A stretch of 34,488 bases of DNA from the NCBI GenBank assembly GCA_900543205.1, contig UQQM01000022.1:1-34488 (forward strand), given 5' to 3'. How positions within the stretch are numbered: the first letter of the stretch is position 1; each line of letters begins with the position of its first letter. The translations under genes were made by a program, and so were the position numbers. The stretch is from an uncultured Bacteroides sp. GTDB taxonomy: Bacteria; Bacteroidota; Bacteroidia; Bacteroidales; UBA932. Of this stretch, positions 14,457 to 22,190 are shown piece after piece. Below the pieces are notes generated by a model. That model was not told where the DNA came from. It saw nothing but the letters and a program-made list of their open reading frames with translations, and ran no database searches.

Positions 14457-15779
14457 ATGTTCGAGAACCTTTCCGAAAGACTGGAGCGTTCCTTCAAGAT
14501 ACTGAAGGGCGAAGGCAAGATAACCGAAGTAAACGTAGCCGAGACCCTCAAGGAGATACGCCGTGCCCTGCTTGACGCCGACGTTTCCTACAAGGTCGCC
14601 AAGAACTTCTGCGACCGGGTAAAGGAGAAGGCCATGGGCGCCAACGTGCTCACAGCCGTCAAGCCCCAGCAGATGATGGTCAAGATCGTACATGACGAAC
14701 TGGCCGAATTCATGGGCTCCGAGCACACTGAAATCAACGTCAAGGGTTCGCCCGCCATATTGCTCGTCGCTGGTCTCAACGGTTCCGGAAAGACCACATT
14801 CTGCGGCAAGCTCGCGCTGAATCTCAAGAGCAAGAAAGGCATGAAGGTCATGCTCGCCGCCTGCGACACCTTCCGCCCCGCCGCGATAGACCAGCTGCGC
14901 ACGCTCGGAGAACAGGTCGGAGTGCCCGTATTCGCCGAGGACGGAGAGAAGAATCCTGTGAAAGTCGCCAAGGACGCGCTCGCCCAGGCAAGGAAGGAAG
15001 GCTTCAGCGTGCTCATAGTCGACACCGCCGGACGGCTGGTCGTAGACAAGGAGCTGATGGACGAGATTTCCACCCTGCACCGTGAGCTCAAGCCCTCCGA
15101 GACCCTCTTCGTGGTCGATGCCATGACCGGCCAGGACGCAGTCGAATCGGCCAAGGCCTTCAACGAAGCCATAGATTATGACGGGGTCGTGCTCACCAAG
15201 ATGGACGGCGACACCCGGGGAGGTGCAGCCCTGTCAATCAAGGCCGTCACCGGCAAGCCCATAAAGTTCGTGAGCTCGGGCGAGAAAATGGAGGCTCTCG
15301 ACATATTCTACCCTGCACGTGTGGCCGACCGCATTCTCGGAATGGGCGATGTCGTATCCCTCGTGGAGAAGGCCCAGGAACAGTTCGACGAGCAGCAGGC
15401 CAGGGCCCTCAAGAAGAAGATAGCCAAGAACCAGTTCACCCTCAACGACTTCTACGACCAGCTGATGCAGGTCAAGAAAATGGGCAACGTCAAGGATCTC
15501 ATGGGCATGCTTCCCGGCATGGACAAGGCCCTCAAGGACGTGGACATCCCCGACGACGCGTTCAAGTCCACCGAGGCCATCATCCAGTCGATGACTCCCT
15601 ACGAGAAGGAGCATCCGGAGTGCATAAACGGTTCGCGCCGTACCAGGATAGCCAGAGGCTCAGGTACGACGCTCGCCGATGTGAACAAGCTGCTCAAGCA
15701 GTTCGAGCAGACCCGCAAGATGATGAAGATGGCCGTTGACGGATCTCTCCAGCAACGGCTCAAGAACTTCAAAAGATAA
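14457..15779 (+). CDS. ffh: Signal recognition particle protein Ffh (SRP54)
   Basis: 440 residues, the normal Ffh length. The N domain starts MFENLSERLERSFKILKGEGKI. The G domain carries LNGSGKTT near residue 106 (P-loop), DTFRPAAIDQL near 140, DTAGR near 190 and TKMDGDTRGGAAL near 247. The C-terminal M domain is Met-rich, with MGMLPGMDKAL and the SRP RNA-binding helix-turn-helix INGSRRTRIARGSG around 395. It binds signal sequences of nascent membrane proteins together with 4.5S RNA and delivers ribosomes to FtsY. The last 11 bases overlap the convergent nucleotidase gene. It is transcribed alone, with its own -7 box. Confidence 0.96.
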   Translation: MFENLSERLERSFKILKGEGKITEVNVAETLKEIRRALLDADVSYKVAKNFCDRVKEKAMGANVLTAVKPQQMMVKIVHDELAEFMGSEHTEINVKGSPAILLVAGLNGSGKTTFCGKLALNLKSKKGMKVMLAACDTFRPAAIDQLRTLGEQVGVPVFAEDGEKNPVKVAKDALAQARKEGFSVLIVDTAGRLVVDKELMDEISTLHRELKPSETLFVVDAMTGQDAVESAKAFNEAIDYDGVVLTKMDGDTRGGAALSIKAVTGKPIKFVSSGEKMEALDIFYPARVADRILGMGDVVSLVEKAQEQFDEQQARALKKKIAKNQFTLNDFYDQLMQVKKMGNVKDLMGMLPGMDKALKDVDIPDDAFKSTEAIIQSMTPYEKEHPECINGSRRTRIARGSGTTLADVNKLLKQFEQTRKMMKMAVDGSLQQRLKNFKR

Positions 15780-17502
15780 GCTTCAGATCCTCGGCAATCA
15801 TCCTGTCGGCATCTTCCGGCAGGAAATGCCATTCTCCCAGAATCTCCGGGTCGGATACGGTTCCGGAATCGATGGTGCCGTGCGAGGAGATGAACTCGCT
15901 CACCATGTCCCTTATCGCCGGATAGCGGGCCACAATCCTGGATTCCAGCTCGTCACGGCTGACTCCGGCACCCTTGAATATCAGGTCTCCGCCGCCGCTC
16001 GCCCTGTAGGAGGTCATGGCCACGTTGTACCAGCCGTTCAGGTCGAATTCGCCGCCGTCGGCCAGTGAGACTATTTCTATCCTCTGGCCGTATGGCTTGG
16101 AGACGTCGACGGTGTAGACAAGTCCGGCTGCAGAATCGAAATTGTATGAGCGCCCTGTGAAAGACCACCTTGCCGCTCCGGTGCGCGGGTCTGGCTCGTC
16201 GGTCATTTTCAGCACATGCTCTCCGGGGGTCTGTATCCAGCCGTCGTAGGAGTACTCCAGATAGCTCTTGATTTCCGAACCCTTGAGCTTCATGACATAG
16301 AGCTCGTTCTCGTAGGGATATATAGTGAACACGTCGTTGTATATCACGGTTCCCGGCTCGACCCTGCCGTCGAAGCTCAGAGGCGCCGCGAAGGATATGT
16401 CGGCCTCGGGAACGCTTATCTGCACCGTATGCACGAGATTGATATAGTCGGACATTCCTGCGTATGCGTCGCGCGAGCGCAGTTCCACCGCAAGCTTGCC
16501 TATCGGCCTGTTCGTGAACTCCCTGACAGCCTGATATTCCTTGTCGAAGGCCTTCTGCATCGCGGTGTCGCTCTTTCTCCAGTCAAGGTTCACCACCTCG
16601 GCGGACACCTCCTTGGATTTCAGTTTCCTCCCCTTCTTGTCCACGTCAATCACGGCGTGGCCCACCCTTCTGGCATGGGAGCCGCCGTTGAGCATCACCG
16701 CCCCGCCGTTCTCGGACTTCACGACCGCAGGCCTGTGGTCGTGCGAAGTCACCAGCAGGTCGACTCCCTCCAGCGTCCCGAGCAGGTCGAGACCCTGGCT
16801 CTCCAGCATGGTTCCGTCGCCTTCACCGGTTCCGGAATGGACCACCACAATCGTCACGTCAGGCTTCTCGCCGGCCTGCACCTCGTCCACGCATTCCTGC
16901 ACGTAAGGAAGCAGCGAAAGGAAATCCATGCCCTCCCAGAGCTCCTCGCCGAGCCACGCCTTCATGTTGGCGTTCGTGAAGCCCAGCACTGCCACGTCCA
17001 GTCCGGCCCTTTCGAACATCGCATATACCGGGAAATAGGGTTCTCCGCCATCAGTGCGCACCGCATTTCCGGCAAGCCAGGGAATCCCCCTGTCAGCAAG
17101 TTCGGCGTTCACCTTGTCATAGACGGGATGTCCGGTCTCGATGTCATGGTTCCCCACGATAATCGCGTCATAGCCCATATAGTCGACCAGCCGGGGGAAC
17201 AGGTGTTCCGTGTCGGTCGCCACATAGTTGTAGTAGTAGGAGGCGTTGTTGCCCTGGAGGCAGTCGCCTGCATCGAGCAGCAGCACGTTCTCCTCCCCCA
17301 CCGCGTTCCTGAGGCTGTCAACGTACCAGTTGACGTTCATCAGGCTGTAGGGGCGGTAATCGTCCACGTATGAGCGGTCGAACCACGACCCGTGGACATC
17401 TCCCGTGGTCACCACATGGAGGGTATGCTCCTTTGCGGAGGCAGTGACCGCAGCCGTCAGAATCGCGGCAGCAGCGGCAAAGCAGTAAAATATCCGTTTC
17501 AT
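15769..17502 (-). CDS. Periplasmic 5'-nucleotidase/metallophosphatase (UshA-like)
   Basis: 577 residues from ATG 17502, five bases after a -7 box; a longer frame from 17538 would start within the promoter. A Sec signal peptide (MKRIFYCFAAAAAILTAAVTASA) precedes the mature protein. The N-terminal calcineurin-like domain has the dimetal motifs TTGDVHGSWFD, DAGDCLQGN, VGNHDIE, VVVHSGTG and VTSHDHRP in order (about residues 30-250). The C-terminal 5'-nucleotidase domain (about 320-520) has the substrate-binding pattern DISFAAPLSFDGRVEPG, IYNDVFTIYPYENELYVM and VAMTSYRASGGGD. Such enzymes hydrolyse 5'-nucleotides, UDP-sugars or 2',3'-cyclic nucleotides in the periplasm for salvage. It reads away from the GSCFA gene and overlaps the end of ffh. 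Confidence 0.9.
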   Translation of the reverse strand: MKRIFYCFAAAAAILTAAVTASAKEHTLHVVTTGDVHGSWFDRSYVDDYRPYSLMNVNWYVDSLRNAVGEENVLLLDAGDCLQGNNASYYYNYVATDTEHLFPRLVDYMGYDAIIVGNHDIETGHPVYDKVNAELADRGIPWLAGNAVRTDGGEPYFPVYAMFERAGLDVAVLGFTNANMKAWLGEELWEGMDFLSLLPYVQECVDEVQAGEKPDVTIVVVHSGTGEGDGTMLESQGLDLLGTLEGVDLLVTSHDHRPAVVKSENGGAVMLNGGSHARRVGHAVIDVDKKGRKLKSKEVSAEVVNLDWRKSDTAMQKAFDKEYQAVREFTNRPIGKLAVELRSRDAYAGMSDYINLVHTVQISVPEADISFAAPLSFDGRVEPGTVIYNDVFTIYPYENELYVMKLKGSEIKSYLEYSYDGWIQTPGEHVLKMTDEPDPRTGAARWSFTGRSYNFDSAAGLVYTVDVSKPYGQRIEIVSLADGGEFDLNGWYNVAMTSYRASGGGDLIFKGAGVSRDELESRIVARYPAIRDMVSEFISSHGTIDSGTVSDPEILGEWHFLPEDADRMIAEDLKLIF

Positions 17503-17504
17503 AT

Positions 17505-17536
17505 CGGCAAAAATACGCAGAAGCCGAGTGCAATGC
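17505..17536 (-). repeat. 32-bp direct repeat, proximal copy, carrying the nucleotidase promoter
   Basis: Identical over 32 bases to 17594-17625. On the minus strand it contains TATTTTTG (17515-17508) and, with three bases beyond its edge, TTTG at 17539-17536 exactly 20 bases upstream, a full consensus promoter. The nucleotidase ATG lies five bases after the box, so the mRNA is probably leaderless. Confidence 0.85.
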
Positions 17537-17593
17537 AAATCGAACTTGTTCGAATTTCATTGCCGAGGCGCAACAGTATTAATGGCGCGCCAG

Positions 17594-17625
17594 CGGCAAA
17601 AATACGCAGAAGCCGAGTGCAATGC
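17594..17625 (-). repeat. 32-bp direct repeat, distal copy of the nucleotidase promoter segment
   Basis: Perfect copy of 17505-17536, starting 89 bases further out. It keeps the TATTTTTG box (17604-17597, minus) but the bases 20 upstream are CCG instead of TTTG, so it may be weaker or silent. Between the copies lies a short palindrome TCGAAC-TT-GTTCGA (17540-17553). Confidence 0.85.
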
Positions 17626-17676
17626 GGTTATCGCCAATTAATATTTCGCGATGGCTGCGATAATACGGCAAAATGC

Positions 17677-17684
17677 TATCTTTG
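17677..17684 (+). promoter_or_regulatory. -7 promoter element (TATCTTTG), five bases before the GSCFA start
   Basis: Perfect box followed by CCGGG and ATG 17690; a leaderless mRNA is likely. It also excludes the in-frame ATG at 17651. Confidence 0.65.
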
Positions 17685-17689
17685 CCGGG

Positions 17690-18547
17690 ATGAAACTGAT
17701 TACCGAAATACCCCTGCGACGCTCAAAGGTCCGCCTCGCACATGCGGACAGCATCGTCACCCTCGGCAGCTGCTTCTCCGACAACATGGCCGGCCACCTG
17801 AGCGACGGCGGCTTCAACATACTCGCGAATCCGTTCGGGACCCTCTACAACCCGGAATCCATAGCCGCTGCGGTGGACAGGCTCGACTCCGGCGAACCCT
17901 TCTCCGAAGCCGACTGCGTGCAGATGGGAGCCGGATCGGATCTCGTGTGCAGCTTCGCGCACCACACCTCCTTCGCCAGAAGGACGGCGGCCGGATTCCT
18001 GGAAAACGCCAACCATGTTCTCCGGGAAAGCGCCGCATACTGGAAAAGCTGCGACAGGGTCATCATCTCCTACGGGACGGCGCGCGTGTGGAAGCACGGC
18101 GGGCGCACGGTCTCCAACTGCCTGAAGCGGCCGGCCGGGGAATTCACCCGCGAGCTGCTCACGCTTGACCGCATCGGAGAAATCTCACGGGACATCGTGC
18201 TCAGGCACCCCGACAAGCAGTTCATATTCACGGTCTCCCCAATACGTTACCTTTCCGACGGGGCGGAGGCCAACACTGTCTCCAAATCCCTGCTGCATCT
18301 CGGCCTCCAGGAGGCCCTCAAAAGCCCTGAAGCCGACTATTTCCCGGCCTGGGAGCTGATGATGGACGAACTCAGGGACTACCGTTTCTACGCCGCCGAC
18401 CTCGTCCACCCTCGCGACATCGCCGTTGACTACCTCTGGGAGAAATTCCTGCTTTTCTGCGTCCCCGAAGAGGAGCACGAAGCCGTCAGGGCTGCAGAAA
18501 AGGCGGCCCGGAGAACCCGGCACCGCCCAATTAACCACACAGATTAG
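17690..18547 (+). CDS. GSCFA domain protein
   Basis: 285 residues. The family-naming motif is clear near the N-terminus: VTLGSCFSDNMAGHL at about residues 25-39. Further family features are NPFGTLYNP near 49, the middle stretch VIISYGTARVW, FTVSPIRYLSDG near 180 and the C-terminal LVHPRDIAVDYLWEKF near 242. GSCFA proteins resemble SGNH-type hydrolases, with the Gly-Ser-Cys-Phe-Ser block and the late His as likely active-site positions, but no substrate is established. No signal peptide is present, so it is probably cytoplasmic. The gene stands alone, divergent from the nucleotidase, and converges on the DUF2807 operon. Confidence 0.87.
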   Translation: MKLITEIPLRRSKVRLAHADSIVTLGSCFSDNMAGHLSDGGFNILANPFGTLYNPESIAAAVDRLDSGEPFSEADCVQMGAGSDLVCSFAHHTSFARRTAAGFLENANHVLRESAAYWKSCDRVIISYGTARVWKHGGRTVSNCLKRPAGEFTRELLTLDRIGEISRDIVLRHPDKQFIFTVSPIRYLSDGAEANTVSKSLLHLGLQEALKSPEADYFPAWELMMDELRDYRFYAADLVHPRDIAVDYLWEKFLLFCVPEEEHEAVRAAEKAARRTRHRPINHTD

Positions 18548-18564
18548 GATTCACTTCCGGAAAA

Positions 18565-19284
18565 TCATCTTTCAGGTTCGAGTATCCTGCCGGCACCGCT
18601 CACGGAAGTGGTGAGCTCGTCGACTTCCAGGCCTTTCAGGTCAATCTTGCCGGCTCCTCTGATGCGTGCGTCGGCATGATCGGTCCTTCCGCTGATTACT
18701 CCGTCGCCGGCTCCGTTGATAGTGATGCTCAGCTCCTGGGAATCCAGGCCGTCAAGCCTTATCTTCGCCGCTCCGGAGAGATTCACGTCCACTGAAGCCG
18801 CGTCCAGGCCTTTTATCTCCACGTTACCGGCACCGCCCAGGTTGAGCTTGAAAGTCTCCGCCTCTATGCCCTCCATTGCCGAGAACTGCGCTGCACCACC
18901 GATATTCACGCTTCTGAGTGACGGCGCATGCACGCGGATGACCATGGTATCCAAGTTCCTGACATTGTAGTTGTCCTGGGTGAGCTTGAGCACTCCTGTG
19001 TCGTCCACCTCGAAATTCAGAAGCCGGAAGAGGTTCTCGTGCGTCTTGACCTCAAGGCTGTTGTCTCCGGGAAGATATTCCACCTTGCAGGCCACCATGC
19101 CGAAATCGACGGCGTCGAAGGGGGCTACCGGAAGAGTGCGGGTCTCTATCTGTTCGGAGGCGTCCACGGCCTCGCCCCATGCAAAATTCAGGGCAGCCTC
19201 GTCGTTCACACCGAAAAACTTGCAGGAACTGACTAGGACGGCACTCGCCGCAAGGGCGAGGATAACGATTGGTCTTTTCATCAT
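18565..19284 (-). CDS. DUF2807 (head GIN domain) lipoprotein
   Basis: 239 residues with a lipoprotein signal (IVILALAASAVLVSSCKFF, lipobox VSSC). The mature part is a DUF2807/head-GIN domain: TLPVAPFDAVDFGMVACKVEYLPGDNSLEVKTHEN at the start (shown here only to mark the usual beginning), then a regular series of about 20-residue beta repeats each ending in a Gly-Ala-Gly-like turn (IGGAAQFSAM, LGGAGNVEIKG, LSGAAKIRLDG, INGAGDGVISG, IRGAGKIDLKG, VSGAGRILEPE), i.e. a right-handed beta solenoid. These proteins are anchored at the envelope in Bacteroidota; function is unknown. It is the last gene of the ABC/YtrA-type operon and overlaps the regulator's stop by four bases (ATGA). Confidence 0.85.
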   Translation of the reverse strand: MMKRPIVILALAASAVLVSSCKFFGVNDEAALNFAWGEAVDASEQIETRTLPVAPFDAVDFGMVACKVEYLPGDNSLEVKTHENLFRLLNFEVDDTGVLKLTQDNYNVRNLDTMVIRVHAPSLRSVNIGGAAQFSAMEGIEAETFKLNLGGAGNVEIKGLDAASVDVNLSGAAKIRLDGLDSQELSITINGAGDGVISGRTDHADARIRGAGKIDLKGLEVDELTTSVSGAGRILEPER

Positions 19285-19616
19285 ATAAGTTCTTTGAGGT
19301 TTACTCCGAGGAGCTCCGCCCTCGTCCTGAACGCGGGGAACTCCTCTTCGATGAATTTCTTTCTTTCAGCGCTCTTGATGGTCTCCTGGGCGTCGTCAGC
19401 CACGAAGAAGCCTATGCCGCGCTGGTTATAGATTACTCCACGGTTGGAGAGCAGCTCATACGAGCGTGCGACGGTGTTGGGGTTCACCCCTATGCCGGCA
19501 CCCCATTCGCGTACGGAAGGTATGCGGCTGCCCTGCTTCAGCTCGCCCGAAAGGATGCGGTCGCTGATATTGTCGGCAATCTGTATATATATTGGCTTAT
19601 TGTTGTCGAACTCCAT
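19281..19616 (-). CDS. GntR family regulator, YtrA subfamily
   Basis: 111 residues, the short form typical of the YtrA subfamily, which has only the winged helix plus a short helical tail. Residues 1-75 contain the GntR fold: MEFDNNKPIYIQIADNISDRI, LKQGSRIPSVREWGAGIGVNPNTVARSYELL and GVIYNQRGIGFFVAD. YtrA-type genes usually sit in ABC transporter operons they repress, as here: the ATPase and permease genes lie upstream in the same operon (four bases after the permease stop). The likely operator is at 21260-21283, at the promoter of the whole operon. In Bacillus the related Ytr system responds to cell-wall-active antibiotics; whether that holds here is not known. Confidence 0.88.
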   Translation of the reverse strand: MEFDNNKPIYIQIADNISDRILSGELKQGSRIPSVREWGAGIGVNPNTVARSYELLSNRGVIYNQRGIGFFVADDAQETIKSAERKKFIEEEFPAFRTRAELLGVNLKELI

Positions 19617-19620
19617 GCTT

Positions 19621-20430
19621 TCAATGTTTTAAGGTCTTGAGCCGCCAGAAGATGAGGCCGAGAAGCACAAGCACTATGAAGAAGTACCAGATGTTGGCGA
19701 AGAGGTTCAGCGCATCTATCAGGCCCTGCACGTCGGTGAAGCGCAGATCCGGCGGAAACAGTTCGGGGACGCTCTGAGACAGCCTGATGATTACTGCAGA
19801 GAACAATACGCCGCAGACCATGGATACCGCGAAATAGCTGAGCAGGGTCTTGGCGACCTTGGACTTCTTGAAGAATATCGCACCCAGAGTGAACACCAGC
19901 ATGTTGACCATCCAGCTTACCACGAAGCCGAGGATAAAATTGACATACACCATGTCGGTATTATTTCTGATTCCGAAGAAGCTTGGAGTCTCCATCGACA
20001 GCAGCGGAGATCCGTAATAGTTCGGGAACAGCAGTCCGAGCAACGAATCCGACACAAGCAGCAGGACTGCGAGGCAGAGCGGCATCACGACCGCGCTTAT
20101 GATGACCAGGGAGAGGAACTTCTCGAAGGTCGAGGCCGGGATCATCAGGAACTCGGTCCCGTAGCGTTTGTCGGTCACATGGCCGTAGAGCCTGGACGGA
20201 GCCATGATCGAGCAGAGCAGCACCAGCGCGAACAGCCATACTGTCCTGAAGGTGAAGCCGACCGGAGAGATGTACCCGCTGAAAATCAGGCTGCACATCT
20301 CATAGATGACGAACAGGAAAATCGGAGCCACCCCGTATACGAGCAGGGTAAAGCCCATATTGTTCTTTGCATTGCGCAGGTCGTATGCAAGATAGCGGCC
20401 GAAACGCCGGAAATCAAATATTCTCTCCAT
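19621..20430 (-). CDS. ABC transporter permease-like membrane protein
   Basis: 269 residues with six predicted membrane spans (roughly 25-50, 58-85, 105-135, 168-192, 200-222 and 245-266), an N-terminal amphipathic stretch (MERIFDFRRFGRYLAYDLRN) and no signal peptide. This is the layout of ABC-2-type permeases, which have little sequence conservation; the call rests mainly on position directly after the ATPase gene with a 17-base overlap and before the YtrA-type regulator. It probably dimerises, or pairs with itself, under the ATPase to form an exporter or an antibiotic/peptide-sensing transporter. The substrate is unknown. Confidence 0.75.
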   Translation of the reverse strand: MERIFDFRRFGRYLAYDLRNAKNNMGFTLLVYGVAPIFLFVIYEMCSLIFSGYISPVGFTFRTVWLFALVLLCSIMAPSRLYGHVTDKRYGTEFLMIPASTFEKFLSLVIISAVVMPLCLAVLLLVSDSLLGLLFPNYYGSPLLSMETPSFFGIRNNTDMVYVNFILGFVVSWMVNMLVFTLGAIFFKKSKVAKTLLSYFAVSMVCGVLFSAVIIRLSQSVPELFPPDLRFTDVQGLIDALNLFANIWYFFIVLVLLGLIFWRLKTLKH

Positions 20431-21253
20431 TGCCGAAAAGTCCTTTTATGAATTCCTTGTTCTTGTGCACGGTATTGAAGAGGGCCTCCACGTTGATCTT
20501 GCAGTCCTTCTTCTCCGTATTGGGATATACCTGGATGAAACCTCCGGGGAGCTGTTCGCAGTAGAGGTTCGCTGGATTGAGAGTGTTGCTGTAGTCGAAG
20601 AAGAGCTTCGAGGTGACCTCCTCGACGGAGGCTTTGAGCAGCACGTCCTGGCGGTCAAGGATGATTATAGGGTCTATTATGTCCTCGAGATCCCGGACCT
20701 GGTGCGTGGATATGACTATAGTGGAGTCCTCGGGCGTATATTTGAGAAGTGCCGTGCGGAACTGCGCCTTCGAGGGGATGTCGAGCCCGTTCGTGGGTTC
20801 GTCAAGGAAGAGGTAGCGCGTGTAGCATGCAAGCGCGAAAGAGATGTAGGTCTTCTTGAGCTGGCCGCTGGACATGGTGTTCATCTTCTTCGCCGGGTCG
20901 TTCTCGAACACACGCATAATCTCGTAGAATCTCCCGAGGGTGAAGTTCGGCCAGAAACGTCCTCTGCACGCAGCCCAGCCTGCTGCGCTGTCGTTCTCCG
21001 GGGCTACCTCGTCCGGGAGATAGCAGATGTCCGAAAGGAGTGAAGGCTCGCGGCGGTAGGGGTCGCGGCCGTCAATGCGAATGGTTCCTCTCCCGCATTT
21101 CTTCAAGCCCGAAAGCAGGGTCAGAAGCGTGGTCTTCCCCACTCCGTTCTCGCCGAGCAGACCGTATATCCGCCCCGGCTCGAGCTTCATGGAGATGTTC
21201 TTCAGCACCTCGGACGTGCCGTAGCTGAAAGCCAGATTTGCTATATCAATCAT
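20414..21253 (-). CDS. ABC transporter ATP-binding protein
   Basis: 279 residues. Walker A is GLLGENGVGKTTLLTLLSG near residue 32, the signature is NTMSSGQLKKTYISFALA near 125, Walker B with catalytic Glu is RYLFLDEPTNGLD near 148, and the switch His is in STHQVRDL near 190. The C-terminal 70 residues (KLFFDYSNTLNPANLY onwards) form the extra domain often seen in ABC-2-type ATPases. It energises the transport system with the membrane protein encoded next. It is the first gene of the operon, transcribed from a consensus promoter that overlaps the proposed YtrA-type operator. Confidence 0.92.
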   Translation of the reverse strand: MIDIANLAFSYGTSEVLKNISMKLEPGRIYGLLGENGVGKTTLLTLLSGLKKCGRGTIRIDGRDPYRREPSLLSDICYLPDEVAPENDSAAGWAACRGRFWPNFTLGRFYEIMRVFENDPAKKMNTMSSGQLKKTYISFALACYTRYLFLDEPTNGLDIPSKAQFRTALLKYTPEDSTIVISTHQVRDLEDIIDPIIILDRQDVLLKASVEEVTSKLFFDYSNTLNPANLYCEQLPGGFIQVYPNTEKKDCKINVEALFNTVHKNKEFIKGLFGNGENI

Positions 21254-21259
21254 TTGTTT

Positions 21260-21283
21260 TGTGTATTAGTTTAGTAGTACACT
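21260..21283. promoter_or_regulatory. Inverted repeat TGTGTA-N12-TACACT, proposed YtrA-type operator
   Basis: TGTGTA at 21260-21265 and TACACT at 21278-21283 flank a 12-base spacer; eight of the eleven symmetric pairs within 21261-21282 match. The Bacillus YtrA operator is, as I recall, AGTGTA-N13-TACACT, so this is nearly the same. It covers the predicted transcription start (about 21279) of the operon that encodes a YtrA-like regulator. Confidence 0.7.
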
Positions 21284-21284
21284 G

Positions 21285-21316
21285 CGAATATATAACATAA
21301 TTTTGAATCCTGCAAA
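21285..21316 (-). promoter_or_regulatory. Promoter of the ABC/YtrA-type operon
   Basis: Minus-strand TTTG (21316-21313), exactly 20 bases, then TATATTCG (21292-21285), one base off the -7 consensus. Confidence 0.6.
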
Positions 21317-21383
21317 TATATTTCAAGAAATTTGCATCGAATACATGTGGAACTTTTCCGTCCGACTGCAAACTCCCTGAAAC

Positions 21384-21409
21384 AAAAAACCCGGCCTGCA
21401 GAGGCCGGG
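21384..21409 (-). terminator. Strong intrinsic terminator after yebC
   Basis: On the minus strand CCCGGCCT (21409-21402) pairs with AGGCCGGG (21397-21390) around a CTGC loop, followed directly by six T residues (21389-21384). It is 24 bases after the yebC stop. Confidence 0.9.
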
Positions 21410-21432
21410 CTGATATACCGGAAAACGGAAGC

Positions 21433-22188
21433 CTATTCCGAATCCGCAGGTTTCATAGTGGTATAGACGTTGGTCACGTCCTCGTCATCCTCGAGCAGGT
21501 TGACGAGCTTGTCGAGGGCGGCGCGCTGCTCGGGGGTCACTTCCTTGAGCTCCACGTTCGGAATCTGTTCGAAACCTCCGGAGATGAGCTCGTAGCCGTT
21601 CTCCTCGATGTACTTCTGAATCTGGCCGTAGGCGGAATAGTCACCGTAGATGACAATCACCTTGTACACGTTTCCGTCCTTGTCCTCCTCCTCGCTTCCG
21701 AACATCTCGTCGACCCCGTAGTCTATCATCTCAAGCTCGAGCTCGTCGAGGTCGACGCCCTCCTTCTCCTTGATTCTGAAGACGCACTTGCGGTCGAACA
21801 TGAAGCTCACGGAGCCCGAGGTGCCGAGAGAACCGCCGCACTTGTTGAAGTAGCTGCGCACATTGGCCACGGTCCTGGTGTTGTTGTCGGTCGCGGCTTC
21901 CACGAGGAAAGCTATTCCGTGGGGGCCGTAGCCCTCGTAGATGATTTCCTTGAAGTCGCCCTGCTTGCTCTCGGTGGCCTTCTTGATGGCGCGCTCGATA
22001 TTCTCCTTGGGCATCTGCTCGGAACGGGCCTCGGCCATCAGGGCGCGGAGGCGGGGGTTGCCGGTCACGTCGGGACCGCCCTGCTTCACGGCGATGGTGA
22101 TTTCCTTGCCGAGCTTGGTGAAAGTGCGAGCCATGTGGCCCCATCTCTTGAGTTTCCTTTCTTTTCTGAATTCAAACGCTCTTCCCAT
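21433..22188 (-). CDS. YebC/PmpR family transcriptional/translational regulator
   Basis: 251 residues, matching the family length. The N-terminus is characteristic: MGRAFEFRKERKLKRWGHMARTF, then the TKLGKEITIAVKQGGPDVTGNPRLRALM stretch and MPKENIERAIKKA. Later come YEGYGPHGIAFLVEAATDN, the block GGSLGTSGSVSFMFDRK, and the C-terminal ferredoxin-like domains. The family was long called a transcription factor, but recent work on YebC and mitochondrial TACO1 points to helping ribosomes through proline stretches, so the safest reading is a cytosolic translation-related or regulatory protein. It follows the TPR gene by two bases, so they share a transcript. Confidence 0.94.
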   Translation of the reverse strand: MGRAFEFRKERKLKRWGHMARTFTKLGKEITIAVKQGGPDVTGNPRLRALMAEARSEQMPKENIERAIKKATESKQGDFKEIIYEGYGPHGIAFLVEAATDNNTRTVANVRSYFNKCGGSLGTSGSVSFMFDRKCVFRIKEKEGVDLDELELEMIDYGVDEMFGSEEEDKDGNVYKVIVIYGDYSAYGQIQKYIEENGYELISGGFEQIPNVELKEVTPEQRAALDKLVNLLEDDEDVTNVYTTMKPADSE

Positions 22189-22190
22189 GG

